This document shows positions 43,110-56,232 of a stretch of DNA of 64,000 bases, in pieces. The stretch is from Atrichornis clamosus (lineage: Eukaryota; Chordata; Aves; Passeriformes; Menuridae). Within the stretch, counting starts at the first letter, position 1, and every line of letters starts with the position of its first letter. Location of the stretch: assembly GCA_013400975.1 (NCBI GenBank), contig WBMZ01011701.1, positions 62,001 to 126,000 on the forward strand, in the 5' to 3' direction. Under the pieces are notes generated by a model. That model had not been told where the DNA came from. It saw nothing but the letters and a program-made list of their open reading frames with translations, and ran no database searches. A program made the position numbers and the translations under genes.

Positions 43110-46100
43110 CTTTTATAAAACACAAAGTGGACAATGAAAAATTCACACTCTATTTTGAAGACAAAAATAAAGAAAGTTTAAAATTTATTTTAAAAAGCAG
43201 AGGCTATTACATTCTTCCACACTTGTGATTTATACTTTTATGGCATTCAAATGAATATTTGAGAAGCGACCTCTGTTATAATTTCACAGTTTGTTTCTGG
43301 TGGTCTATTTTCAGATTTACCACAACATTTCTATCATAGGTAATGTTGTACAGAAGGCTAATTTGTTGAAAGGCTCTTTAGGAAAAAGAAAGTATTTTAT
43401 ATGTACAGCTCCATTATTCTGCAAGTTATCTTCAACACACTAAGTCCTTCGTCTCAGCTTTTCAGTCTAGTCACGTATGACCATCAAGTCAAGGCAGGAT
43501 TCTGACTGATCTTTGTTATTCGTGGAAGATATTGCAAGCATTCTCTAATAAAGACAGATGCTGCAGGAGGAAGCTAGGGTTTTATACATTATCTCTTTAA
43601 TATAATGAGAAGTAAAACAAACCACAAGCCTCAAGGTACACAAGTGTTTACAAATGTGCTTAACTATAGCTATTATACCATTCTTCAAGCAGTATGCCTA
43701 CCCTTCTAATTAAATTGAATTCCCATATGTAACACACCTCATTACATTATAGATGAAATAGCCTTCTGGAATAGTTACTGGTATTATTGTGCTTGCAGAT
43801 TACAAGATTCAATATCATTTCATTTTCAAAAGAAATTTAGAATTATGTTTCATTGATGGTAAATTCAATCCTTATTTCCCCAGTGATTAGGAGAAAACTA
43901 GTAACTTTATAAAGTGTGTATAAATGATTTATCCACAAGCTTTTGCAGAGCCAAAAGGACCTGCATAATATACTTTATACCCTTATGTGAATATCTTTCC
44001 TACTTTCTGAAGGAATTTTCCAGTATGTAGTAAACTTGTAACTACTACCATACCTTCACAAATGCTGAATGCATTAGAAATATTTTTCCATGTAAAAAAC
44101 ATACAAATCCTGTTCTTTACACAGATACATCTGAAGAACTCAGTAGCAGATTAATTTGTACATGAACTTTAGTCTATTTTACCTCTCTCATCCCCTAACA
44201 TGGTCTCCAGTTTCCTGAAGGTGAAACATCATCACAGGATTGGCCTTTCCTACATGTTTTTAAATATGAGTAGAAATTTTCCTCCTAGTTAGAAATGCAA
44301 AAAGCAACCATTTTTGTCTGAACCAGCTTAATTCACACTAGATGATAAAACTAGAATCCTCAAAACTGTTGTTCCAGTAATTTGAACACAACACTGTAAA
44401 AGTCTTTAACAACAAAAAAAATTACAACCAATATTCAACCAACCAGTTTCTATTTCATACAGCAAGAAGCCTTTAGTTTTACCTAAACTACAGAGCACCT
44501 ACTTTTGTACTCTGCTTTTGTTTCCAATATAGAGCTCCAGATATTTTGTTACACAAAGCTACATCTTACACTAGTTATTAGTCACCAACTCCACCTATAC
44601 AGATGATCTTGACATGTTCTCAGCCTCCATTTCTTCTACAAGTTGCTGTTTATGTAGGCTGAAATCATGAGCACCTTCTTCTCAAACTGAGCAATCATGC
44701 CCTGATGTTCGTTTCCATTTTTTTAAATTTTTTCAATTGCTGTGTCTCAAACCCTATAACAAATATACTAGCTATTGTTCATACAGAGTTGGGCAATATT
44801 TGATTAAGTCAAGAGTAACAAGAGTATTCATTAACAAATCACAAAACTGTAAAAGTTCAATTAACTTATTTAATGAACCATACCTGGAGAAAACAGGAAA
44901 CTATTAACTAAATGATAAGGCTATAGTTTTATGAAGACTAAGACGTTGACTTGTATTTATCATGTGCCACTACTGGAAGGCATTTGCATTGAGGTGGTGG
45001 ATATCTCTATAACTAATGCAAGTTCCACACATTTTTTTTCCTAATAGTTTCTACAATGCAATTCAAGAACATATCCTGCCTGTCATGCTTTTCTATTTTG
45101 ATGATCTGCCATTTCTATAAACTTCTTTTCCTTCCCAGGTGAAGTGTTGCTCAGTCACAATTTCTCACATCAGTTGTTGCTGGCTCAATTTTAGCCTCTG
45201 CCTCAATTTTAGCATTAGGTTGTCCACAGAAAAGTAGAAGAAACCTAACTTCAGTGCTTTCAGTAGAAAGTCACTAATTTAAATATTTTAAAACACTCAG
45301 AAGGTAGAATAGAAAGTGTCTTCCAGTCTTGCTTCTGAGTTTCCATTTGCATACTACTAGAAGAACACATTTTTTAAGATATTGTTTCTTTAGGATTAGG
45401 AATCTCAGAGAATGAATTACAAGAAAATGTTGAGCTTTCTACCTCTCATTCTTCCCTTTCCCCTTTAGCTAACCTCACATCTTACTTCAAATCAGTATCA
45501 TGGTCAAGGCCTAGGAGATTTTGTAATTTTATATCCTGCAGGATTCACTACAGAAGTACATAGGCCTGAACAGCACCTATACAAAAAAATTACCCAAGAA
45601 TAGGCAGCTCTATGTAATTCAGCATTTCATAGAACATTGAAAGAGTAGGATTTAAAGATGCAAGGATGCAAAAACACACAAGTTATCATTTATGTAGGTA
45701 AGAGAGAAATTGCTGTTACATGCCGTAACACCTACGTGCAAACTCCGAAAAGTATCAGCAGCAACTCCTAGTGTCCCATGATGTAGGAGGATCCAGAAGG
45801 GGCAGTATTTACAAGAGATAGACATTGTCTCAGAAAGCTGGAAGGATTGTCCAAGTTTTTAACATACAGCTTTACCTCAGCTTTTCATTTAAAGAACACC
45901 ACAGGTAACAGAGTCAAGTTTAATTTTGAGGTTTTTTTACCACTCTTGGTTATGAAGGTAAGAAAGCTCATATGGCACAGCTCCACCACAGATGCAGCTC
46001 CAAAACTAAACTAATTAAGCAAAAAGTCCTTCTTTGATGGGCAGTCTTTTTATAACAAGTAACTTGTTTTATATTATATAAAACATTAAAATTTCTAATA

Positions 46101-48635
46101 CCTAAATACTAACAATTTGGCATAGGAAACTAATTTCAATAGGCATCTTCTCCTGAAACAAGATAAAGGAGAGATTCCTAAATCTATTTTAACATATGCC
46201 TAAATCCATAAACATCTCACCATCAATCTGAAGCAACAAATGGGTATTAAATCAAAATTTTTTTAAAAAGTTTCCTAACTGCTACTAATGTACATTTAAG
46301 AAGCAGGTACTAAAAGAACACAAGTCAGATTTGAGGGGTTCTTTCTCTGAAACAGGCTCAAAAACCAGCTATTGACTATTGCCAGCTTCTCCATTACAGA
46401 CTGCAGTTGCTGATGTGTCTGCAGACGGCCTGAATAGAGTTAACATGAGTGTTATTTAGTAAGCAAGTCATAATTACACAAGATAAAAGTTGTTCTGAAC
46501 ACAGTTTATCCAGCAAATGGCACATTTTGTTGTCAGAAATACTATGCATTGCTGAATTTAGACATGCTCAAATCAAAGTCTTGTGGATGAGCAAGACTCT
46601 ACTGGGAAGTTGAATAGTGAAAGAGTGAAAAAGTAAGAGTGTTCTATTATTATTTTACTGTCATATCCAAAACCTATTCAATCAACATGGAATTCCTTTG
46701 TCTCTGCTTTAACTTGCTATCATGTCCTATACTGCATAAGGCCTGCTCAGGAATTTCGCTGCAAAAGTAAATTGCAAACCATTTTACACATTTTCAAGCA
46801 CCCTGAGTTTTCAACTGACACACATGTTTTTATTTTCTCTTTCCAAAAAAACACATACCTTAAAGAATTAGGGCAGTCCCCTTAGCTAACTCTTACATGT
46901 CAAAAGTCAGAGCTTGCACATTTGTTATCACATTGCATTAACTCAGGAACAATTTGCTTAAATAACCTGCTTTTAAAATTAGTCTAAGGGTCTTAATGAT
47001 TTCTATACTCTATTGCTGTTTCTCAATGCTAAGTATTGTTTTCAAATTTCTTCTCCTATCTTAGAAATGTGGGAAAAGTGAAGTTACACTTCTATTTTCC
47101 TTGGTGGCAGAGCCCACTCCATTTTGTTGCCAGATCTAACATCAAACTCTTCAATGTACTAATATGGCATTTGTGAAATTATACCATTACCAGACCATTG
47201 TTGCAATCTGGGCAAGATGTAAGTACCACCAGTCAAATGCATAAATACCTCCCAGTGCAAATTGGCCTTTCAAAACAAATCGTGCAGCTAGCATCATCTA
47301 CTTACACCTATTTTAAAACGTATTTTTCTACACCCTTCCCTTTAAATTTACACCTTTATTCAAATTATATAGTTAATAGTCTAAACTTAGTTCAAAATTC
47401 AATTTTTCTTACCTTTATCACTCTGCCAATGCTCCGTTTCCAAAGGTGCTTTCTGCTGGCTCTAAACATTGTATTATTCAAAATAAGCATCAAGTACTGT
47501 TTTCATGAACAAGCACTAAACCACGGAGCAAGCCTCTAGATTCATTATTTTGCACTCTTCCCCCAGCCTTCTGTTTGCACTTATTTCATTCCTTTTCAGT
47601 AGGAACACCAAAATAACTCTGGAAAACAGAGTAAGGACCTAAAAAACCCAGCAACTATTAACCTTATTTCTGTGCTTAAAATTCAGTTCTAATGTGCATC
47701 CAAATTGCTTGAAAATTAAATTGCACTACTATGGAAAACGAGAGGTCTCTCACCACCAGAATTTACTGCCTATAGCTTAGGCCTTGAAAGTTCCTGCTAC
47801 CAACCACAGCGTTGTTAAGGTGATACTGTTTGCAGACAAACACGGCTGGATACAATTCATCATACTCAAGGGCAACATAACTATTTGCAGAAGTCAGTTT
47901 TATTACTGCTTATCTGGTTTGTGTTTAGCCTCCTTAAGCAATCCTCGTGTCAACAGACATCTTTGTTTCCTTGTCACAGGTGACTGTTTAAGTACATAGC
48001 AACAGCCAAGAAACTTTCAAATACCTTTTACCTACAGACTTGTAAATTACTGAGTTTTCTACTCATATTTTTTATACAAGTACATTGTCTTACTTATTTT
48101 TCAGTTGTACAATGGTTGCTTAATACTGCAATTTTTCTTCAGCAAGAAATGTTAGGCTTTTTCTTCTTAAAAGAGCCTTAGTTTTTTCCACTTCAGTGAC
48201 TGAATATAATCCAATGTCCTCTTGAAAATGGCAAGAAAAAAAATCTAATTACTCAGTATTAGGAACAAGAAAACAGACATTTTTATGGCTATTTCTGGCC
48301 TAGAATGTCCCTAAATATTTCTGCTTCCACTCATATCAATGTGAAAAATGTCTAAAATCACTTGACAACCTTAGTGTTTATAAAAATCACATGAGCAAAA
48401 ATCATTTTCCCTGAGTTATCTGATTTTTCCATACAATTTTCTCCATATACTATAGTAAAATCCAGTTGTGTGTACATTTGAAAGACTGGAAACTGCACTT
48501 AGTGTAAAAGTAAACACCTATATGTTTCTCTGAACTCTTTACAGAGTTATCTTTTAAAATCAAACATGCTATTAAATATTACACATAGAGTTAATTCCTA
48601 TGGATATATTCAAACCACTGAGAAATTAATTATTT
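43110..48635. other. Non-coding stretch, upstream of w1
   Basis: 5.5 kb of AT-rich DNA upstream of the most 5' dynein exon found. No exon, transposon or RNA gene recognised on either strand. Either the 5' intron of the dynein gene or intergenic. Confidence 0.6.
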
Positions 48636-49100
48636 ACATTCTGTTGGAAGGAGTCCAGAGGAGAGCCACTAAGTCGATCACAGGGCTGGAGAAGCTCTCC
48701 TGCGAAAACAGGCTGAGAGAGTTGGAGATGTTCTGCCAGGACAAGACAAGGTACTGGGAAGACCTTCCAGCACCTTCCAGTTCCCAGAGGGGGACTAAAA
48801 GAAGGCTGGAGGGACTATTCACAAGGGCACATAGTGACAGGACAAGGCCCCCCTTAAGCTGCAGCAGGGCAGGTTTAGATTAGATACTACAAAGAGAACC
48901 TTAACTGTGAGGGTGGTGAGGCAGTGGCACAGGTTGCCCAGAGAAGCTGTGGATGCCCCAACCCTGGAGGTATTCAAGACCAGGCTGGATGCGGTTCTGA
49001 ACAATCTGGTCCAGCAGAAGATGTCCCTGTCCATGGCAGGGGGTTTGGAACTAGTTGATCTTTAAGGTTCCTTCCAACAATAACCATTCTATGATTCTGT
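48636..49100 (+). mobile_element. CR1, ORF2 end and 3' UTR
   Basis: Includes GGAGTCCAGAGGAGAGCCAC, GGGCTGGAGAAGCTCTCCTG, GTTGCCCAGAGAAGCTGTGG and the 3' tail GTTCCTTCCAACAATAACC followed by ATTCTATGATTCTGT. About 465 bp, 5'-truncated. Confidence 0.92.
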
Positions 49101-49289
49101 ACTCCTTTGCATGATGTATGTGATTTCTAATGTAAAAACTCAGCCCAACCTGCTTAACTTTGCTATGCAGCAATAAAAGGGTTTTTTGAAAAAATAAGGA
49201 AAAAAAAACCCTTAAATAAATCTCTTAAAAAATCACCTAGAAATCACAGAGCTTTTTCATAAAATGATATAAGGTCATAGCAAATAACT

Positions 49290-50660
49290 TACAGAATCAC
49301 AAAATCATGAGAATTTAAAGAGATCTCTGCAAGTCATCTAGTCCAGTCTTTTGCTCAAAGCAAGTCCAATTAGAATGAGTTGCTCAGAGATGTTTGCAAT
49401 TTGAATATCTCTAAGGATGGAGATTCTACAACCTCTTGTGTTATGGCCCAACCTAACTTGACCACCCAACATAAAGACTGTTCCCATCTAAATGAAATCT
49501 CCCACGTTCCAGCTTGTGTATGCTGGTGCTTATTTCCACACACCTTCATGAGGAGTTCAGCTCTGTTCCCTCTCTACCCTCTCATTAGACCATTATAGGC
49601 TACAATAAGATCTCCCCTTAGCCTTTTCTTCCTATGGCTAAATGAGCACAGTTCTCTCAGTACCAGCCACTGCTGCTTCCCATTTGTCTACACATCCATC
49701 CATCTCACCATAGAAGGCAATCAGGCTGATCATGGAGGATGTGACACTGGTAAATCTATGATGGCTGTTTGCAATCAGCTTCCTGGCCCTTCATATGCCA
49801 TAAAATGGCTTCCAGAATAGTTTGCCCCACAACCTTACCAGGGCCTGAGGTGCAGCTGACTGGTGTGTCATTCCCTGGATCTTTCCTTTTCTCCACTTTG
49901 ATGACAAGGGGGACATTTGTTTTTTCCCAATTATCAAGAACCTCCCCAGATCATCACAGCCTTTCAAAGACAAGATGGGCCTCAAAATGACACTGGTTTC
50001 CTTCCTCAGCAGCCTCAGGTGTATCTTATCTGCTCCCATGGGCTTCTACACATCCAATTGACTTAAGTGCTCCCTAACACTATCTTTGGCTACTATAGGA
50101 ATCCTTCATTTCTGTGCATTCTGCAAGGAGGCTTAAAGGTCTGAAAGAGTCAGAGGGCAAAGCCAACTCATGAAAACTGATTTTTAAAGTCAATGAAAGC
50201 TTCAGTCTTTCCCATGTTCTTTGTTCCTCAGTCCCCTGTTCCCCTAAGCTGTGGGCCTACATTTTCTTGTGCTGCCAGTGTACGTAGAAACAACATCATT
50301 TCCCTTTGCCCTCCTCACAAGTTTGAACTCCAGCTGAGCTTCTTTATCTCTGCAAACTCAGGTATTGTCTCTCTATCCTTCCTGGGTGGCCCACCCCTGA
50401 TTCTACTTCATCCCAAGATTCTATTGAAGCTTGTATGTTTGAGTTCAGTACTTTATGGGTTCCTGCTAAGAAGATTCCCTGAAGAAGTCAAAAATCTGCT
50501 GTTCTGAAGTCTAAGGTTGTGACACTGGTTGTCTTGCTCACTTCCTTCTGGGTTCTAAGCTCCACAATCTCATGATCCCAGCAGTCTAGACTTCTCTCAG
50601 CTTCCCCATCTTCAACCACTTTTCTTGTTTGTGAATGGAAAGCCTAGCTGAGCATCTGTC
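49290..50660 (-). mobile_element. CR1 element, minus orientation, internally deleted
   Basis: 49290-49710 is reverse-complement CR1 3' UTR, starting CAGAATCACAAAATCATGAG. From about 49715 the sequence jumps to the CR1 ORF2 upstream of the palm: minus-strand reading gives MGADKIHLRLLRKE near 50039-49998, corresponding to the reverse-transcriptase lead-in. The central RT and ORF2 C-terminal part is missing. Multiple stops; not active. Confidence 0.75.
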
Positions 50661-51883
50661 AGCTCATTTATCAGTTGCAAAAAAGAAATAGTCTTCCAAC
50701 TCCAGAAATCTCAGTAATTTAAGTAACTTGGAATGTGACATTTTTGCATTAATTAAAGGCTGGTAAAATTAAAACGACTGGCAATCATGATGAGGAAGAA
50801 TTCAATCCAAGGAGTGAACCAATAAACATGTTAATATCAAATAATCATAAATCGTTAACTTACACAGAAAACCTCTTTTCAGCTGTTCTCAGTCAGAACC
50901 TTTTAAGTAGGCTGCATCTAGAGCACTAGATAATACGCTGATACTGGTTAGAGTCATTCAAAGATTGTTGACAGTTATGGAATCCAGCTTCCTGCGATCT
51001 TCCATCTCATCAAGTTATAAAAAGGAAAATGGAAAATAATGAAGTGCTTGAGTGCTTAACTGCCATCATCAGGTCACTATTGTCCTCAGGTCCAAAGTCA
51101 GCCTTCCAGCAGAGCCCATTTAGCACACCATTAACGCATCCAACCCAGAAGGCTAAGAAGCAACCTTGTGGTCAACAGCTATATGCCAGACTCATAACCT
51201 GTACCTCTTCTTTGCCTTACAAGCCACAAAAACAAACAATGCTCAGCCTTAAATATGGAACAGCTGATATCAGCTTAAACTGCTGTAAAAATACTGCTTT
51301 AGAAATTTGCATAACATCCACTAGAGCATTAGATGGAATAGTGTATAATGACTATGCAAATGGATCAAATCCAGGCTGATTTTTAAGATGTCTGACCAGA
51401 TCAGTTCTTGCTAAGGCAGAGCTTAACAAGGACCCCTTGTTCTATCCTGGTACCAGATTTGACTTACATAAACACTTTTATAATTTGGGAGAAAAAAAAA
51501 ACCACAATGTTTTTCTTGCAGATTTTAACCAACTTTAAAAAATCCTGCTCTTTTACCCTTTGTTTTTATTGGTGTTCCACAATCAGATGACTTGAATATA
51601 TTTCCTCCACAGATGCTTCAGAACTGCAAGATCCATGGCGAAATCACATTATTTTTAATAATTTCATTTATACATTAATGAGGATATGTAATCCTGTATT
51701 ATAACCCAGAATTCTAAGGATAGCCTTGACTCTGCTCAGAATCCTGTAAAGCAGAGTCAGATTTGGGGTAAATTACCACTAGCCAGATCAGTAAAACCAG
51801 GAGGCACATAATCAACTATGTTAGAGAAACACGTTTTAGATTAAAATATTGAGTTGTCATATTATTTTAGGAGTTATGAAAGC
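50661..51883. other. Non-coding stretch
   Basis: 1.2 kb between two CR1 copies. Nothing recognised; the 116-codon plus-strand open frame at 51029-51379 shows no family features. Confidence 0.6.
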
Positions 51884-52915
51884 TCATTTCACAATGTCAA
51901 AAGTAGTCAGTGGGGCAACATCAGGCAGGTGACCAGTCACTAGTGGGGTTCCACAGGGCTCCATGCTCGGTCCAGTTCTCTTCAACATCTTCATTAATGA
52001 CTTGCACACAGGACTCAAAAGAACACTAAGTTTGATGGCAACACTAAATTGGGAGGAGCTGTTAACTCCCTCAAGCGCAGAGAGACCCTGCAGAGAGACC
52101 TCAACAAATGAGAGAGATGGGCAATCACCAGCTCTATGAAGTTCAACAACAGAAAGTGCTGGATTCTGCCCTGGATGTACAGACTGGGAAATGAGATGCC
52201 AGAGAGCAGTGCTTTGGAAAGGGACCTGGGGATCCTGGTCGACGGCAAGTTGAACATGGGTCAGCAGTGCCCTGGCAGCCAGGAGGGCCAACCCTGTCCT
52301 GGGGTGCATCAGGCACAGCATCNNNNNNNNNNNNNNNNNNNNNNNNNNNNCATCACCAGCAAGGGAGGGGATTGTCCCGCTCTGCTCTGCACTGGGGCGG
52401 CCTCACCTCGAGTGCTGGGGGCAGTTTTGGGTGTCACAAACTAAGAAAGAGATTATTAGAGAGCATCCAAAGCAAACAAAGATGGTGAAGGGCCTTGAGG
52501 AGAAGCTGTATGAGGGGCAGCTGAGGTCACTTGGTCTGTTCAGCCTGGAGCAGAGGAGACTGAGGGGAGACCTCATTGTAGTCTTCAACATCCTCTTCAT
52601 CATCCTTCAACATCCCTGAGGGCAAATGAAGGGGCAGGGACCCATCTCTTCACTCTCGTGACCCAAGGGAATGGCCTGAAGATGAGTCAGGATGGGTTTA
52701 GGTCAGATGTCAGGTAAACATTTTTTCACCCAGAGGATAGCTGAGCACTGGAACAGGCTCCCCAGGGAAGTGGCCACAGCACCAGCCTGACACAGTTCAA
52801 GAAGCATTTGGACAACACACTCAAGCACACAGTGTGGCTCTTGGGATGTCCTGTGAAGGGCCAGGAGTTGGACTCGATTATCCTGATGGATCCTTTCCAA
52901 TTCAATGATTTTTTT
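51884..52915 (+). mobile_element. CR1 element, ORF2 C-terminal part and 3' UTR, with sequence gap
   Basis: The plus-strand frame near 51940 reads [20 protein letters not shown], a reverse-transcriptase motif of CR1 ORF2. It continues through LERDLGILVDGKLNMGQQC to the 3' UTR (CTGAGGGGAGACCTCATTGT) and ends near TCCAATTCAATGATTTTT. Frameshifts and stops break the frame, so it is a pseudocopy. A 28-N gap sits at 52323-52350. Confidence 0.93.
52323..52350. other. Assembly gap (28 N)
   Basis: Unresolved bases inside the CR1 ORF2. Any frame passing through here is partly unknown. Confidence 0.99.
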
Positions 52916-54949
52916 GTTACTGTTACATTGCACAGCTTTGGCAACAAGAGTTCTTTTACTATGGGCAATTAGGACTAGTAAATAGTAGTTAGCTACCATC
53001 TAGTGGTTAAAAGCTGAAAGTGTACATGACTTTCGTGTTTTTTCACAAGAACACAAAATAGTCCATATAAAATTTGGCAATTGAAATTATTCTTTACAGA
53101 GATGAGCACTTACAAATCACAGACAAAAATCTACACTGACTAGAAGTAAAGGAACTTAAAGAAATAGATATTTTACTCTGCTACATTCTCCTGATTCCAC
53201 TGCAATGAGAATAGCCAAAGCTAAGGGTAGACACTACCTTGAGCTGCTTTCAAAGTCAAATAACACTGAGGCTTTAGTACCTTTAAGGTGAGGATTTTTA
53301 ACTGCTTTGCTGAGAAAAATTAAAACTTCAACATATTTAGTGATTTCCTGCACTAGTAGGCATGTGAAATTTTTGTCATTCCAAAAAATGCTTTTTGTCT
53401 TAAAACATCCAAGAAGTATACAATTTGTCAGCCACATAAAGTCTTCAGCTCAAAAAAATTTAAAAAAAAAGGAAAAGATCATCACAACTGAAAATTGCAC
53501 TTCTTACTTGTTTGATGATGTAACAGATACAACTAAGATTTTAATCTTTAATAATATTATCTTGCTGTCCAACAAGTATTTTATGGTGAAAGACATTACT
53601 GCTTAAAGAACTAACTGACCATGTAGGAAGGCCTAGAGTAATTCCCTATTCTGCTTTAGGCAAAACATTTGTTCTCCAGGTTATGCTTGCCTATTTGATC
53701 CACTTCTAAGAAAATAAAATTTAAATATAAAACACTTAATTACAGAATCAACAGGTACACAGTTACCCTTCTGTTTGCCAGGACAGTGTGTGGGTCTTAC
53801 CAAATGAGGAAACATTATTATGAGGACAGACAATTGCAGTTCAAGTAACCATAAAAACAATATATCTTCCATTTTAAGGAACTACAAAATCTCACAGCTT
53901 CTCTGCCCTTTCCTATTTCCAATTATGTGGACATTTTGCCCATCAGCTTAGCCAGAATAAGGATCAAAGGCAAAAATACACTACCTAAGGATCGTCAAGC
54001 AACTCCAACACTGCTCAAATATTCCAGTATCCCTGACAATGTAAACTAAAGAGCATAATAAATTCTCAGCATGCAACTGAAGACCAGGAGAGAAACAAGG
54101 TCCAGATTTGCTGGAAGCTGAGGACACTCCTGAAATTAAAGGAATGGTTTTGGAAGAAACAATTTAGGTAAACTTTGTGGCTTTTACTCCTAAAGATTAG
54201 AGAGAAGGTTTTAAACCTAGCCTGAAGAAAAGTTATCAGGCCCTAAAGACCATTTTTTCTGTGAAGAACAGGGAGCTCTAACACATGATAAAGCAGAGGC
54301 TTCCACCTGTGACACTGCAAGCCACAGCAAAAGGCTGGACAGTAAAAGGTCATTCCTTTGAACAAGACGGAAGAAAATAGAAAACTAAAACAAGTATATA
54401 ACTGTTTTCACCTAAGCAGGAAACACCCTGGGAACAAACCTGGGGGAACTAGGATGCTATCTCTGAACAAAGACACAATAGCACTAGAAACTCAGCACAA
54501 GGAAAGTATCAATGGTACCTTGTGCCATACATTAAGGTGTTTACTACACAGGAAATGTGGAAAAGCCCAATCCGGTGTAAAAGTGTTCAAACAACTTAGC
54601 AAGCCAACCAGATCCCAATGGCATAAAGTCTGAGTCACAAACAACACAGACATAGCATATGATATTAGTCTGCCTAATTAGGCTGGAAGTATTGACTGTG
54701 ACATGTTGACAGTGATGTGGGGGGCCCCCACAGCAGGGAACAGAATCAGCAAGTAACTTCAGTTGCCTCCACATACACCAGGGAAATACCACTTCAGATT
54801 GTGATGCTGATACTAATTTTTTTAGACATCATTAATAGAAAGTTTGTAATTAAAAAAAATACATGAGGCCAAGTGACTTCTACCTCAGTCTCTAAAAAGG
54901 CACAACATCACATTCAAAATAATCGTTGTTCAAATAAAATAAAAAAATT
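52916..54949. other. Non-coding stretch
   Basis: 2 kb. No exon recognised. The part near 54550-54780 may belong to the LTR to the right, but I could not place a boundary. Confidence 0.5.
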
Positions 54950-54959
54950 TAATAATCTC

Positions 54960-55864
54960 ACAGCTATAGAGGCCCAGAGAAGCTGACTAGTGACGGGATG
55001 GATTGCGGTGGTGCATCCCCACACCCTGCCCAGGCCACACTGTGACCTGAGAAATGCTCATTAGTGATATTAACATGCCAGGAGAAAGAACAGAACTTGG
55101 CTGGAGCAGAGGGGCCAGGTGGAGATAGGGCAGCACTTTTCCATGAGAAAGAACCACAACACAGTACAGCGCAAGTGCAGGAATGAGTGGCAGGAAGTGG
55201 GCATGGACTGTAAGGTGGGCTTGAGACCACCAAAGACACCCAAAGCACTCTGACCCATTTCCAGAAAAGCCTGTGCATGATGACTAATTTACATAGAAAG
55301 TGAGAAACCTGTCTTCGGGGCAGAGAAATCTGTCCATAAAAAAGGTATCTTCCCAAGTCTGGGCAGTGCTCCCCAGAATCCTGGTTGTCTCATCAGCTGG
55401 ACTGACACAGCTGGGTCAACACTTATCAGCTGGATTGGCACTGGAACCAGGATCGGCCTCTCGTCACCTGGATTGATGCTGGAACCAGGACTGATGATCT
55501 CTTTTTCCTCTCTTTTCTCTTTTCCTCTCTTTCTTTAATTTATCTCTTTTCCTCTCTCTTTCCCTCTCTCTTTTCCTTTTCTTTCTTTAATTCATCTCTC
55601 CCACTTTTCTTCTTTATTTCTTTAATGAATCTCTCCCTTTAAATTCTCCCTTCCCTTCCACCCCATCCTTTGACTCAAAATCCACTGCTGTGTATTTATA
55701 TAGTAGGTCAAGGACTAACACACCAATTTCCATGCCAAGTGTGTAATTTACTAATAAAACTTTCTAATTGTTGGCAAACCTTCTGACTTTTGTTGTTTCT
55801 GTTGACCAATGGGGATTTATGAATCTTAAGTGCTTCCTGCCCCTTAAGGGGGGATCACACAACA
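54960..55864 (+). mobile_element. Probable ERV LTR, 5' edge uncertain
   Basis: The 3' part has a CTTT/CTCT-rich tract (55500-55640), AATAAA at 55753-55758 and an end GGGGGGATCACACAACA, as in another class of bird ERV LTR. A possible TATA-like AAAAAAGGTATC lies near 55340. Two similar copies of CTGGATTG(A/G)(T/C)..GGAACCAGGA occur at 55430-55495. I could not find a 5' TG edge with a matching duplication. Confidence 0.65.
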
Positions 55865-56232
55865 GCACTAAAAAAAGTTTTTAAAAAGCCAATGCTACTT
55901 CAAAATGAGGGACACTAAAAGTAAAAAGAACCAGTAAAAATAATTAAATCTTTTCAGATAACAGGCAAACTATTTAAGAGCACCATACTGAAAATGCAGA
56001 GCAACTGCACAGGTTCTACCATGAAAAACTTGAGAAAAAGCATAAGCACATCAGCACAGCTAAAGAGTAGAGCAAAAGCCAGCAGGCATCCTCCAAAAAG
56101 CTGGAACAGCAATGACACAGAAAAAAAATCCAGATAAATTAAACCCTGACAACTTAGACAAAAAATGCAATAAGGCAAGGTGAAGTAAACTGAATAACAA
56201 TTAATAAGAAATACAAAGTGCTGACAATGAGG

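Noticed and set aside
51884..52603. Several frames of 66-145 codons around 52 kb
   Set aside because: Fragments or shadows of a broken CR1 ORF2, some running through the N gap; not host genes.
54964..55356. 130-codon minus-strand frame
   Set aside because: Falls within the probable LTR and matches no protein family I recognise.
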